DNA from: Bin75 sp965212135
Lineage (GTDB): Bacteria > Nitrospirota > Nitrospiria > Nitrospirales > UBA8639
Assembly (NCBI GenBank): GCA_965212135.1
Contig: OZ243044.1
Span: forward strand, 1,798,001-1,862,000
Length of the DNA: 64,000 nucleotides
Direction: 5' to 3'
Shown: in pieces, positions 34,412 to 43,134 of the stretch
How positions within the stretch are numbered: the first letter of the stretch is position 1
Layout of the letters: each line of letters starts with the position of its first letter
Program-made: the position numbers and the translations under genes
Notes under the pieces: model-generated
Told to the model about the DNA's origin: nothing
Databases searched by the model: none
The model's input: the letters and a program-made list of their open reading frames with translations, nothing else

Positions 34412-35791
34412 ATGTTTAGAAAAATTCAACATATTCATCTCGTGGGAATCGGCGGAAGCGGCATGAGCGGCATTGCCGAGGTGCTGTTAACGCTGGGCTA
34501 TCGGGTCACCGGCTCTGACGTTGTTCCGTCCGACAATACGCGCCGTCTGGAAACGCTGGGCGGCACTATTTTTATTGGGCATGCGGCGTCCCACGTGGAC
34601 GGCGCGCAGGTCGTGGTGACATCCTCGGCCGTGCAGACGGCAAACCCCGAAGTCGCGGCGGCGCGCAAGAAGACGGTGCCGGTTATTTCTCGCGCCGAAA
34701 TGCTGGCCGAGCTCATGCGGCTCAAGTTCGGCGTGGCGATTGCCGGCACTCACGGCAAAACCACCACGACGTCGTTGGTCGCGGCCATGCTGGCGCATGC
34801 CGGCCTCGATCCCACGTTCGTGGTGGGAGGCAAAGTCAACGCCATGGGCACGCACGCCAGATTGGGAAGAAGCGATTTGCTGATTGCCGAAGCCGATGAG
34901 AGCGACGGGTCGTTCCTTCGGTTGTCTCCCGCGATTGCCGTGGCGCTGAATATTGATCGCGAGCATCTTGATTACTATCAATCCATGGACCGGCTACTGG
35001 AGGCTTTTTTGGCCTTTGTCAATAAAATTCCTTTTTATGGGGTGGCCATCATGTGCGCGGATGACGTGCATCTTCGCGCCCTGCTGCCTCAGATGCAGAA
35101 ACGCTATGTGACCTATGGCCTGCGGGAGCCCTCTGACGCCGACCGGCCGGACCTGCACGCGACGAATATAGATATCAACGGACGAACCACGAATTTTCGC
35201 GCGCGCTTTCAAGGCCGGCACTTAGGCCCCTTTCGACTCAATATCCCGGGCGTCCACAATGTCTCCAATGCCCTGGCCGCGATCGGGGTCGGTCTGGAAC
35301 TCGACGTCCCGCTGGATTTGATTCGAACCGGCGTGGCGTCGTTTTCCGGCGTGGAACGACGATTCCACGTTCGCGGGGAAAAAGGCGGCATCGTGGTCGT
35401 GGACGATTATGGTCATCACCCCACGGAAATCCGTTGTACGCTCGCGGCGGCCAGGGCCGTATGGCCGGGGCGGCTGGTGGTGCTCTTTCAGCCTCATCGG
35501 TACAGCCGGACACGCGATCTTGTGGATGAATTTGCGAAAGCCTTTGAGCAGGCGGACGTCTTGTACGTGACGGCAATTTATGCCGCCGGAGAAGAGGCGA
35601 TCACGGGCGTCTCGGGCGAGATGCTGGCCGAACGCATTCGTGCGACGGGGCATCCGGCGGTCCATTGGGCGGAGCACGCCGACGTGTTGGTCGGCCAACT
35701 GCTTCGGGAACTGCATCCGGGGGATATTGTGTGCACGCTGGGGGCGGGGGATATTTGGAAAGTGGGCGTGCGGGTGCTGGAGTCGTTGTGA
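34412..35791 (+). CDS. murC: UDP-MurNAc-L-alanine ligase
   Basis: The 459-residue ligase starts the peptide stem by adding L-alanine. The N-terminal HLVGIGGSGMSGIAEVLL, the ATP loop G112-THGKTTTT and the C-terminal VDDYGHHPTEI and FQPHRYSRT blocks are diagnostic. It is a stand-alone MurC, not fused to Ddl. murB begins with GTG overlapping its stop. The linked pgeF downstream is thought to correct misincorporation by MurC. Confidence 0.96.
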   Translation: MFRKIQHIHLVGIGGSGMSGIAEVLLTLGYRVTGSDVVPSDNTRRLETLGGTIFIGHAASHVDGAQVVVTSSAVQTANPEVAAARKKTVPVISRAEMLAELMRLKFGVAIAGTHGKTTTTSLVAAMLAHAGLDPTFVVGGKVNAMGTHARLGRSDLLIAEADESDGSFLRLSPAIAVALNIDREHLDYYQSMDRLLEAFLAFVNKIPFYGVAIMCADDVHLRALLPQMQKRYVTYGLREPSDADRPDLHATNIDINGRTTNFRARFQGRHLGPFRLNIPGVHNVSNALAAIGVGLELDVPLDLIRTGVASFSGVERRFHVRGEKGGIVVVDDYGHHPTEIRCTLAAARAVWPGRLVVLFQPHRYSRTRDLVDEFAKAFEQADVLYVTAIYAAGEEAITGVSGEMLAERIRATGHPAVHWAEHADVLVGQLLRELHPGDIVCTLGAGDIWKVGVRVLESL

Positions 35792-36765
35792 GCATGATGC
35801 CCGCACCGGCTCTGGTGCAACGAGAGGCGGCAGGCAAACCGACCATGCCCATGCGTCATGATTTGACGGCGATTCTTTCGGAGATCCGTGGCCGTGTTGT
35901 GTTGGACGCGCCGTTGGCCGAGGTGACGTCGCTTCGCATTGGCGGCCCCGCCGACGCGTTGGTCCATCCGAAAGACGTGCATGACGTGTGTCGGATCGTT
36001 CGCCGGGCGTCTGCCGCGCACGTGCCCCTCATGGTGCTTGGCGGTACGAACCTGTTAGTGAAAGACGGCGGCGTGCGCGGCGTGGTCCTGCATTTGTCCG
36101 ACATGGCCGCCATTGCACAGGACGATGACCGGACCGTGTTCGCCGAAGCCGGCGCGCGGATGCCGGCCGTGCTGGGCTTTGCCGCGACTCATGCCTTGTC
36201 GGGGCTTGAATGGGCGGCCGGGATTCCCGGGACCGTCGGCGGCGCGGTGGTCATGAACGCCGGAACCAGGCTGGGGGAAATGAAAAACTGTTTGGCGGCC
36301 GTTCAACTGGTGAATCCCGACGGTCATATGCGGACATGTGCGGCCGCCGATCTGTCGTTTTCCTATCGTCACGCCGACCTGCCCGAAGGCGTCGTGGTGG
36401 GGGCGTGGATGCGGCTGGCTCCCGCCTCCCGGGAAACCGTTGAATCAGGCACCAAGGCGTATTTGCAGTATCGAAAACACTCACAACCGTTATCGCAACC
36501 CAACGCCGGGTCGGTCTTTAAAAATCCGCCGCGGACGACGGCCGGCCGGTTGATTGAAGAAGCCGGTCTCAAGGGCTGCCGGGTGGGGGACGCGCAGGTG
36601 TCCGCCAAACATGCCAATTTCATCGTCAATCTCGGGCGCGCGCGCGCAACGGACGCGTTGCGGCTCATTCACAAAATCCAACAGGACGTCTGGCGCCGAA
36701 CGGGCGTCATGTTGGAATTGGAATGGAAAGTGGTGGGCGAAGACCCGGTCGCCCCGTCAGCCTGA
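35788..36765 (+). CDS. murB: UDP-N-acetylenolpyruvoylglucosamine reductase
   Basis: The 325-residue flavoenzyme reduces enolpyruvyl-UDP-GlcNAc with NADPH. FAD-binding blocks include TSLRIGGPADALV and LGGTNLLVKDGG; the active-site serine lies in NAGSVFKNPP and the final glutamate in KVVGED. GTG 35788 is favoured, because it overlaps the murC stop (GTGA) and GGAG is 5 bases upstream; ATG 35794 or 35797 are alternatives. A stretch of about 25 residues precedes the usual MurB start. Confidence 0.95.
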   Translation: MSMMPAPALVQREAAGKPTMPMRHDLTAILSEIRGRVVLDAPLAEVTSLRIGGPADALVHPKDVHDVCRIVRRASAAHVPLMVLGGTNLLVKDGGVRGVVLHLSDMAAIAQDDDRTVFAEAGARMPAVLGFAATHALSGLEWAAGIPGTVGGAVVMNAGTRLGEMKNCLAAVQLVNPDGHMRTCAAADLSFSYRHADLPEGVVVGAWMRLAPASRETVESGTKAYLQYRKHSQPLSQPNAGSVFKNPPRTTAGRLIEEAGLKGCRVGDAQVSAKHANFIVNLGRARATDALRLIHKIQQDVWRRTGVMLELEWKVVGEDPVAPSA

Positions 36766-36780
36766 CACCGTGATGGTCGT

Positions 36781-37734
36781 ATGCCGTTAACCTCGGATCA
36801 CATAGGCATTCTCATGGGAGGACGGTCCGCCGAGCGGGAGATTTCCCTGCGCACCGGACAGGCGGTGTATGCGGCGTTGGTCCGAAACGGGTATCGCGCC
36901 ACGCGCATTGACGTGGATGCCTCGTTGCCGTTCACGCTGCGGGCGCGCCACGTCAAACTGGCCTTCCTCGCGCTCCATGGCCGGGGCGGAGAGGATGGAA
37001 CGGTCCAGGGCCTGCTGGAGGTCATGCGGATTCCCTATACCGGTTCGGGCGTTCACGCCAGCGCGGTCGGGATGAATAAACCGGTGACCAAGGCGTTCGT
37101 GCAACTGCAGGATGTTCCCGTTGCGCCCGGCGTGGTTATCCGGCGGGCCGACAGGACGGCGATGCCGAAGCAGCTTTCATGGCCCCTGATCGTCAAGCCC
37201 GCCAACGAGGGCTCGACGGTGGGGGTTGTGCTCGTGCGAAAGCCCTCGCAGTGGAAGCCCGCGCTCAATCGGGCTTTTGAACACGATCAGGAAGTCCTCG
37301 TGGAATCGTTTATCGAGGGTCGTGAACTTGCCGTGTCCGTGCTGGATGGCGAGGCCTTGCCTCCGGTCGAAATTGTCGCCCCGGGCGGCCTGTATGATTA
37401 TGCGGCCAAATATGAACACACCGACACGCGCTATGTCTGCCCGGCCCCGTTAACGAAGGTCCAGGGGCAACGGGTCAGCGAGCTGGCGGTTCGATCCTAC
37501 CGGGTGATGGGCTGTGCCGGTGCGGCCAGAATTGATTTTCGTCTCAACAGGCAGGGGCGCCCTGTGTTTTTGGAAATCAATACGATTCCCGGCATGACCC
37601 AAAGAAGCCTGCTTCCCATGTCCGCGATGCAGGCCGGCATTGATTACGATGCGCTGACGGAACGCATTTTGCGGTCCGCGATCAAGCGACAATCAAGTTG
37701 GATGGGACGGCAGACAAGGCGGGGGCGGTCATGA
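36781..37734 (+). CDS. ddl: D-alanine-D-alanine ligase
   Basis: The 317-residue ATP-grasp enzyme supplies D-Ala-D-Ala to MurF. Blocks seen are ILMGGRSAEREISLRTG, LHGRGGEDGTVQGLLE, the ATP-grasp lysine region PLIVKPANEGSTVGV, and the C-terminal EINTIPGMT. The Y/K-type loop SxxYDYAAKYEHT corresponds to the D-Ala specific form. Its stop overlaps ftsQ by ATGA. Confidence 0.96.
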   Translation: MPLTSDHIGILMGGRSAEREISLRTGQAVYAALVRNGYRATRIDVDASLPFTLRARHVKLAFLALHGRGGEDGTVQGLLEVMRIPYTGSGVHASAVGMNKPVTKAFVQLQDVPVAPGVVIRRADRTAMPKQLSWPLIVKPANEGSTVGVVLVRKPSQWKPALNRAFEHDQEVLVESFIEGRELAVSVLDGEALPPVEIVAPGGLYDYAAKYEHTDTRYVCPAPLTKVQGQRVSELAVRSYRVMGCAGAARIDFRLNRQGRPVFLEINTIPGMTQRSLLPMSAMQAGIDYDALTERILRSAIKRQSSWMGRQTRRGRS

Positions 37735-38492
37735 CTGGCCAGCACCCATCGCGTCGGCGCCCGTCGGCGCCCGTGTGGCGGTCGCGGCTACTTCGTTGCG
37801 GGGTCTTTGGTCTTCTGGTGACCCTGTGCGTGGTGAGCTATGAATGGGTTCCGTCGGCCCTGGCCGGGTTGATGACCGTTCAGCACGTGTCCATTGCCGG
37901 GACCGCCCGCATTGATCGTCGAGACATTCTTTCACTGTTGGAGTTGCCAGAGGAGAGTTCGCTGCTGTTGTTGGATCGCTCGCGGCTCACACGGCAAGTG
38001 GAAGCTCATCCCTGGGTGGCGTCCGCGTCGGTGGGGCGAGCCCTTCCCCATACCTTGTCGGTGATCGTGGTGGAGCGCAAGCCGGCCATGTTGGTGCCGC
38101 ACGCGGGCGGCGCGTGGCTTGTTGACAAAGAGGGTGTGGCGTTGGTCTTTGAGTCGGACGTGCCGGTGGGACGGTTGCCGACGCTTGTCGGGCTTTCCGC
38201 GGTGAAACTTTTGGAAGGCGATCGCGCGACGCAAGAGCGGGCCCGGAGAGGACTCGACTTTGCCGAGCGCCTGCGGCGTCGTTTTGGGCGTGCCGTGACC
38301 GTTGATTTGGGCGACACGCGGTTCATGGCCGGGCAAACCGGCCCGCTTGTGTTTTTGGTCAACGATGCATTCCGCCCCGCATGGCGGCAGTATCTCGCGC
38401 TGGAGCCCTCGCTTCGGGATGGGCTTCATCAGGGACCGCATGAGATTGATTTGCGGTTTGCCGGCAAACTGATTGTTCGAAAGAAAGGGTGA
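37731..38492 (+). CDS. ftsQ: Cell division protein FtsQ
   Basis: The 253-residue bitopic protein has a basic cytoplasmic N-terminus, one membrane helix (CGVFGLLVTLCVVSYEWV), a POTRA domain (VQHVSIAGTARIDRRDIL, then HPWVASASVGRALPHTLSV) and the beta domain (VVERKPAML). It is the scaffold of FtsQLB. ATG 37731 overlaps the ddl stop by 4 bp; the frame is open to 37698 inside ddl, which is less likely. Confidence 0.92.
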   Translation: MTGQHPSRRRPSAPVWRSRLLRCGVFGLLVTLCVVSYEWVPSALAGLMTVQHVSIAGTARIDRRDILSLLELPEESSLLLLDRSRLTRQVEAHPWVASASVGRALPHTLSVIVVERKPAMLVPHAGGAWLVDKEGVALVFESDVPVGRLPTLVGLSAVKLLEGDRATQERARRGLDFAERLRRRFGRAVTVDLGDTRFMAGQTGPLVFLVNDAFRPAWRQYLALEPSLRDGLHQGPHEIDLRFAGKLIVRKKG

Positions 38493-38500
38493 CCAACGTT

Positions 38501-39742
38501 ATGGCCAAAAAAGAGCACATTGTCGTCGGGCTTGACATTGGAACGACCAAAATTTGCGCTATCGTGGCTGAAGTGACGCCCGATCAAGGCGTCACCATCA
38601 TCGGCGTCGGCTCAAGTCCCTCAAGAGGCCTGCGAAGAGGGGGCATTATCAACATTGACAGCACCGTCGAGTCCATTAAAAAGGCCGTGGAAGAAGCCGA
38701 ATTGATGGCGGCCGTGCAAATCAACTCGGTCTATATCGGCATCGCCGGCGGACATATTTCCAGTGAAAGCGCCAAGGGGGTGGTGGCGCTCAAACGCAAT
38801 GAAGTCTTCCGGGCCGACGTGCAGCGGGCCATTGAAACGGCCAGGTCGTCGGTGGTGGTGTCGCCCGACCGGCGCGTGTTTCATGTGCTGCCCCGAGAGT
38901 TTATCGTGGATAACCAGGAAGGCATTCGAGACCCGGTCGGCCTGTCCGGCGCGCGGCTGGAGGTGGACGTGCATGTCGTGACCGGGGCGATGGCCTCGGC
39001 GAAAAATCTCATGCGATGCGTCAAGCTGGCCGGGCTTGACGTGGTTGATATTATCTTGCAGCCACTGGCGTCCAGTGAAGCCGTTCTCACGGAAGAAGAA
39101 AAAGAATTGGGCGTGGCCATGGTTGATCTCGGCGGGGGCACGTCGGATTTGGCCGTGTTTTCAGAAGGCACGATTTGTCACTCCGCCGTGTTGCCGGTGG
39201 GCGGGCAGCATATTACGACCGACCTGCAAATCGGGTTGCGGACGTCGCTCGTTGACGCGGAAAAAATCAAGATTCAGCACGGCACGGCTCTCGTCGGCAT
39301 GGTGAAAGATACGGAAACCGTGGCGGTTCCGAGCGTCGGCGACCGTCCCCCGCACCTCGTCGGCAAACGGGAGATTGCCGAGATTATCCAGCCGCGGGTG
39401 GAGGAAATTTTTGAATTAGTCCTGCGGGAGATTTGTCGTTCAGGCTATGAGGCCAAACTGGCCGCGGGCGTGGTGATCACCGGAGGCACCTCGATGCTCA
39501 CGGGGATGCCCGACGGGGCCGAACGCACGCTGCAGTTGCCGGGAAGGCGCGGCGTGCCGTCCGGCGTGGCAGGTTTGCGCGATATTGTCAGCAATCCCAT
39601 GTGCTCCACGGGGGTTGGACTGATTTTGCATGCGCATCGCATGGATCAGGAATTCGAGACCGCCGGTGCGGGCAGGAAGAACGGGAACGGCTTGTGGAGC
39701 ATGTTTGGTCGAATGACGAGTCGGCTCGCAAACTTTTTTTAA
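38501..39742 (+). CDS. ftsA: Cell division protein FtsA
   Basis: The 413-residue actin-like protein tethers FtsZ to the membrane. The phosphate-1 block VVGLDIGTTKICAIV, the 1C domain (GGIINIDSTVESIKKAVEEA), the phosphate-2 block VDLGGGTSDLAVF and the adenosine block VITGGTSML are visible. The C-terminal SMFGRMTSRLANFF is the amphipathic membrane helix. ATG 38501 is chosen with AAAGGGTGA 8 bases upstream; GTG 38489 overlapping ftsQ is an alternative. Confidence 0.96.
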   Translation: MAKKEHIVVGLDIGTTKICAIVAEVTPDQGVTIIGVGSSPSRGLRRGGIINIDSTVESIKKAVEEAELMAAVQINSVYIGIAGGHISSESAKGVVALKRNEVFRADVQRAIETARSSVVVSPDRRVFHVLPREFIVDNQEGIRDPVGLSGARLEVDVHVVTGAMASAKNLMRCVKLAGLDVVDIILQPLASSEAVLTEEEKELGVAMVDLGGGTSDLAVFSEGTICHSAVLPVGGQHITTDLQIGLRTSLVDAEKIKIQHGTALVGMVKDTETVAVPSVGDRPPHLVGKREIAEIIQPRVEEIFELVLREICRSGYEAKLAAGVVITGGTSMLTGMPDGAERTLQLPGRRGVPSGVAGLRDIVSNPMCSTGVGLILHAHRMDQEFETAGAGRKNGNGLWSMFGRMTSRLANFF

Positions 39743-39878
39743 AGGTCCGGTGTGGAAAACGAACACGTCACTGTCGCCGCCAACGCTCCCGTATGTCGGA
39801 AGGAACGGGCCGGTCTGCAACGGCTTGTTTCCGAGTGCGGGCGTTGGACGGTGTGGTGTCATGCAAAGGAGGCGTCCC

Positions 39879-41090
39879 ATGTTCGAGTTACATAAGGAAG
39901 AGTTTCCCCCGATTCGGATTAAGGTGATTGGGATTGGGGGCGCGGGGTGCAATGCGGTCAATACCATGATGGCCGCCGGTCTCACGTGCGTTGAATTTGT
40001 GGTGGCGAATACCGATTTGCAATCGTTGGCGAGAGCGTCATCCACGCACAGGATTCAGTTGGGCCCGGAGTGTACAAAAGGACTCGGGGCGGGCGCGAAA
40101 CCGGAAATAGGCAAGGCGGCCGCGATTGAAAGCGCCGGCGAACTCCGTGAGTCCTTGGAAGGCGCGGATATGGTGTTTGTCACCGCGGGCATGGGCGGCG
40201 GGACAGGAACGGGCGGTGCGCCCATTGCGGCCAGTATCGCCAAGGATGCGGGAATCTTGACGGTGGGCGTGGTGACAAAACCGTTTCAGTATGAAGGCCA
40301 GCGTCGCATGCGTTACGCCGAGGAAGGCTTGCGCGAACTCCGGCGACACGTGGATTCGTTGCTCATTATCCCCAATCAGAAGCTGTTGGGGTTTGTCGAG
40401 AAGACCACTCCCCTGTTGGAAGCGTTCAAAGTTGCCGATGACATCCTGCGGCAGGCCGTGAAGGGCATTACCGACGTGATCACCACGTCGGGGCTGGTGA
40501 ACGTGGATTTTGCCGATGTCCGAACGGTCATGAGTCACACGGGGAGAGTGGTGATGGGGATGGGCGCGTCCAAAGGCACAAATCGTGCCCTGGAAGCGGC
40601 CCGGCAGGCGATTACCAGCCCGCTTCTAGAAGAGGGGAGCGTGGAGGGGGCCAAGGGTCTGTTGTTGAATATCACCGGCGGAGCGAGCCTGTCCTTGCAC
40701 GAAGTCGAAGAAGCGTCAACCATTGTGAAAGAAGCCACGGACGATCAAGCCGATATTATCGTCGGACAGGTGATTGACGAGGACTTGCAGGACGAGGTGA
40801 TTGTGACCGTGATCGCGACCGGGTTTGAACAACCGCAAGAGCCTGCGAGAGCGAACGCTCAGCCGGTCAGTCATCCGGCGGGCCACGACCTCGCCGGCAT
40901 GGCCGTGCCCCCGACTCCGCAGCCGGTGTTGGCCACGGGCTGGACGTCCGCGGATGTGTCCTCCGAAGACCTGGATCGCCCCGCCTACATACGGCGAGGG
41001 GAATCGGGCCGGAAGGTTGAATATGGCAATGTGCTGGTGGATTCTGATTGGGACGTTCCGACGTTTTTGCGACGGAGAGGACATTCATAA
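39879..41090 (+). CDS. ftsZ: Cell division GTPase FtsZ
   Basis: The 403-residue tubulin homologue forms the Z ring. The GTP-binding signature GGGTGTG is at 106-112, the N-terminal VIGIGGAGCNAVNTM block is intact, and the C-terminal conserved peptide DWDVPTFLRRR, which binds FtsA and other partners, is present after a linker of about 60 residues rich in Pro and Ala. AAAGGAGG lies 6 bases before ATG 39879, the strongest ribosome-binding site of the cluster, in keeping with high FtsZ demand. The 136-bp gap after ftsA is the largest inside the cluster. Confidence 0.98.
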   Translation: MFELHKEEFPPIRIKVIGIGGAGCNAVNTMMAAGLTCVEFVVANTDLQSLARASSTHRIQLGPECTKGLGAGAKPEIGKAAAIESAGELRESLEGADMVFVTAGMGGGTGTGGAPIAASIAKDAGILTVGVVTKPFQYEGQRRMRYAEEGLRELRRHVDSLLIIPNQKLLGFVEKTTPLLEAFKVADDILRQAVKGITDVITTSGLVNVDFADVRTVMSHTGRVVMGMGASKGTNRALEAARQAITSPLLEEGSVEGAKGLLLNITGGASLSLHEVEEASTIVKEATDDQADIIVGQVIDEDLQDEVIVTVIATGFEQPQEPARANAQPVSHPAGHDLAGMAVPPTPQPVLATGWTSADVSSEDLDRPAYIRRGESGRKVEYGNVLVDSDWDVPTFLRRRGHS

Positions 41091-41118
41091 CGGGTCGCTG
41101 TGAAAGAGGGGTCGGGGA

Positions 41119-41880
41119 ATGGGGCTTGCCGCGGCAGGGGTGACGTATCCCATGAAGACGATGCTTCCACTCACGAGTGCGTCATTCGGGAAGAGTGCCC
41201 GAAACGTTTCGCATTTCTTCGGGACGCGTCATGGTCCGCAGGATGAGGGCGGGCATGGGGAGCGGGGGACGGTGCGGGCCGCGGAACCCGACTACCCCGT
41301 GGTGGTTTCCGTCCGCCAGGTCCACGGCACGGACGTCCTGGTCGTTGATCGTCCGCTGAAAGTGGGTGAACGGTTTCTTGAGGGCTGGGACGCCGTTATC
41401 ACCAATCAGGCCAAAACGTTATTAACGATTCAAACCGCCGACTGTGTGCCGGTCCTGGTCGCGGATGCCGCGCGCGGGCTGGTTGGCGCGGTTCATGCCG
41501 GATGGCGCGGGGCGGTGCATGGCATTGTGACGAACGGTATCCGGAACATGGTGGAACGGTTTGGAGCCGACCTTGCCTCGCTCCACGTGGTGATGGGGCC
41601 GTCAGTCGGGCCGTGTTGTTATGAGGTGGATACGCCGGTGCTTGAGCGGTTGCGACCGCATGGGCCGGATTTCTCGACCATCCTCACGCGTACCGGTCCC
41701 CGGACCGGCCAGTTGGATTTAAAGGCATTGATTCGGAGGCAAGTCCTGTCTCTCGGAATCGCCGGGGCCCATATCCATGCCGTGGACCTGTGCACCATGT
41801 GTCGGCCGGATTTGTTTTTTTCCTATCGCCGCGACGGGAACGTGCAAGGCACCATGGTCAGCGGCATTATGGTAACGTAA
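41119..41880 (+). CDS. pgeF: Peptidoglycan editing factor PgeF (DUF152, multicopper polyphenol oxidase-like)
   Basis: The 253-residue protein belongs to the YfiH/YlmD family. Conserved metal/nucleophile residues appear in VRQVHGTD, QTADCVPVL, HAGWRGAVHG and the C-terminal CTMCRPDLFFSYRRDG. E. coli PgeF removes L-Ser wrongly placed on UDP-MurNAc by MurC, and related proteins have purine nucleoside phosphorylase or laccase activity. The location just after ftsZ, with murC upstream, fits the wall-editing role. ATG 41119 follows GAGGGG; ATG 41152 is an alternative. Confidence 0.9.
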   Translation: MGLAAAGVTYPMKTMLPLTSASFGKSARNVSHFFGTRHGPQDEGGHGERGTVRAAEPDYPVVVSVRQVHGTDVLVVDRPLKVGERFLEGWDAVITNQAKTLLTIQTADCVPVLVADAARGLVGAVHAGWRGAVHGIVTNGIRNMVERFGADLASLHVVMGPSVGPCCYEVDTPVLERLRPHGPDFSTILTRTGPRTGQLDLKALIRRQVLSLGIAGAHIHAVDLCTMCRPDLFFSYRRDGNVQGTMVSGIMVT

Positions 41881-41917
41881 GGACGTTTCCGGGCACGCTG
41901 TTTTCAGGGAGGGGCCG

Positions 41918-42625
41918 TTGGATGATCTGCCGGCGACGATTTCGGCGACGCGCAATCGCATCCGTCGCGCCGCCGAACGAGTGGGGCGAGACCCGCGTCG
42001 CGTGCGATTGGTGGGGGCGACCAAGGGCGTTGAGGCCTCCAGGGTTCTTGAAGCCATCCATGCGGGCATGACCATCTGCGGAGAAAACCGGTGGCAGGAA
42101 GCGCAAGCCAAGATGGCAACGGTGGGGCGGCATGCGGGCGTGGATTGGCATTTTATCGGGCGGCTCCAGCGACGAAAACTCAAGTGGCTGGTGGGACGAT
42201 TCGGATTGCTTCATTCCGTTGAATCCTTCGAACAGCTTGAGGAGATTCAACGTCGGGCGGAGGAACACAACCGGTCCCAGGCCGTCCTGCTTGCAGTGAA
42301 CGTCGGCGAAGAAGCCTCCAAAGGAGGGTTCTCGCCCGACGCCGTGCCGGGAGTCGCGTCGGCGGCCGATTCGTTCACGCATGTGTCCGTGCAGGGGTTA
42401 ATGACGCTTCCGCCATGGCATCCCGATCCCGAACACGTTCGGCCGTATTTTCAACGACTCAAACAACTGGCGGGTCGCATCGCCACGATGCCCCTGAAAC
42501 GGGTTCGCATGCACGAACTCTCCATGGGCATGTCGCACGATTTTGCCGTCGCGGTGGAGGAAGGCGCGACCCTGGTTCGAGTCGGCACCGCGTTATTTGG
42601 CGCCCGGTCCGCGGTTGCCGATTGA
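41918..42625 (+). CDS. yggS: YggS-family pyridoxal phosphate homeostasis protein
   Basis: The 235-residue PLP-binding TIM barrel has the cofactor lysine in LVGATKG (where many members read VSKT), ICGENRWQEA, WHFIGRLQRRK and the C-terminal ELSMGMSHDFAVAVEEGATLVRVGT. It buffers free PLP; the E. coli and cyanobacterial homologues affect amino-acid metabolism. The start is TTG 41918 after GGGAGGGG. The yggS-yggT pair downstream of ftsZ is common in bacteria. Confidence 0.93.
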   Translation: MDDLPATISATRNRIRRAAERVGRDPRRVRLVGATKGVEASRVLEAIHAGMTICGENRWQEAQAKMATVGRHAGVDWHFIGRLQRRKLKWLVGRFGLLHSVESFEQLEEIQRRAEEHNRSQAVLLAVNVGEEASKGGFSPDAVPGVASAADSFTHVSVQGLMTLPPWHPDPEHVRPYFQRLKQLAGRIATMPLKRVRMHELSMGMSHDFAVAVEEGATLVRVGTALFGARSAVAD

Positions 42626-42751
42626 CGAGGAACCCCGCAAAGGACAACCACTCATGATGTCGCCGTTGCAAAGCGCAAGCACTGACCGCCGGGCGGAACG
42701 GCAGGGACAACGGCCCGCGAACACGCGCGCGGGCCGCGAATCGAGGCTGCC

Positions 42752-43048
42752 ATGTTCGTAGCGGGAAATATTCTGCAGGGTCTGGCCTACGTCTTCGACA
42801 CCGTCCTGTTTTTGTATATGTGGCTCATTATTATCCGGGCCCTGATTTCGTGGGTGAATCCCGATCCCTGGAATCCCATTGTGCAGTTCCTCACGCGGGC
42901 GACGGACCCGGTGCTGTTCGTCATTCGACGCCGCGTGGGCGTGCCGGGCGGCATGGATCTCTCCCCCCTCCTGGCGATTCTGCTGATCATGTTTTTGCAA
43001 TATGCCGTGGTGGACACCATTCGGGATCTTGGCGTCAGGTTGCGATGA
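42752..43048 (+). CDS. yggT: YggT family membrane protein
   Basis: The 98-residue protein has two hydrophobic segments, the first reading VLFLYMWLIIIRALISWVNP and the second ILLIMFLQYAVVD, separated by PWNPIVQFLTRATDPVLFVIRR, the YggT core. The family is found near cell-division genes and has been linked to membrane or division functions, without a defined activity. A poorly conserved 126-bp gap separates it from yggS; divIVA, often next, is not here. Confidence 0.9.
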   Translation: MFVAGNILQGLAYVFDTVLFLYMWLIIIRALISWVNPDPWNPIVQFLTRATDPVLFVIRRRVGVPGGMDLSPLLAILLIMFLQYAVVDTIRDLGVRLR

Positions 43049-43134
43049 CCGCCGGATGCGGGAATCATGCGGCCTCTCCTGTCGCGTCCAGTCACCCGCG
43101 CGGCTAGACGTTTCAGCCTTTGCACGACGGCTCT

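Noticed and set aside
37698..37730. Upstream start for ftsQ inside ddl
   Set aside because: The ATGA overlap at 37731 matches the coupling style of this cluster, and the extension would only overlap ddl further.
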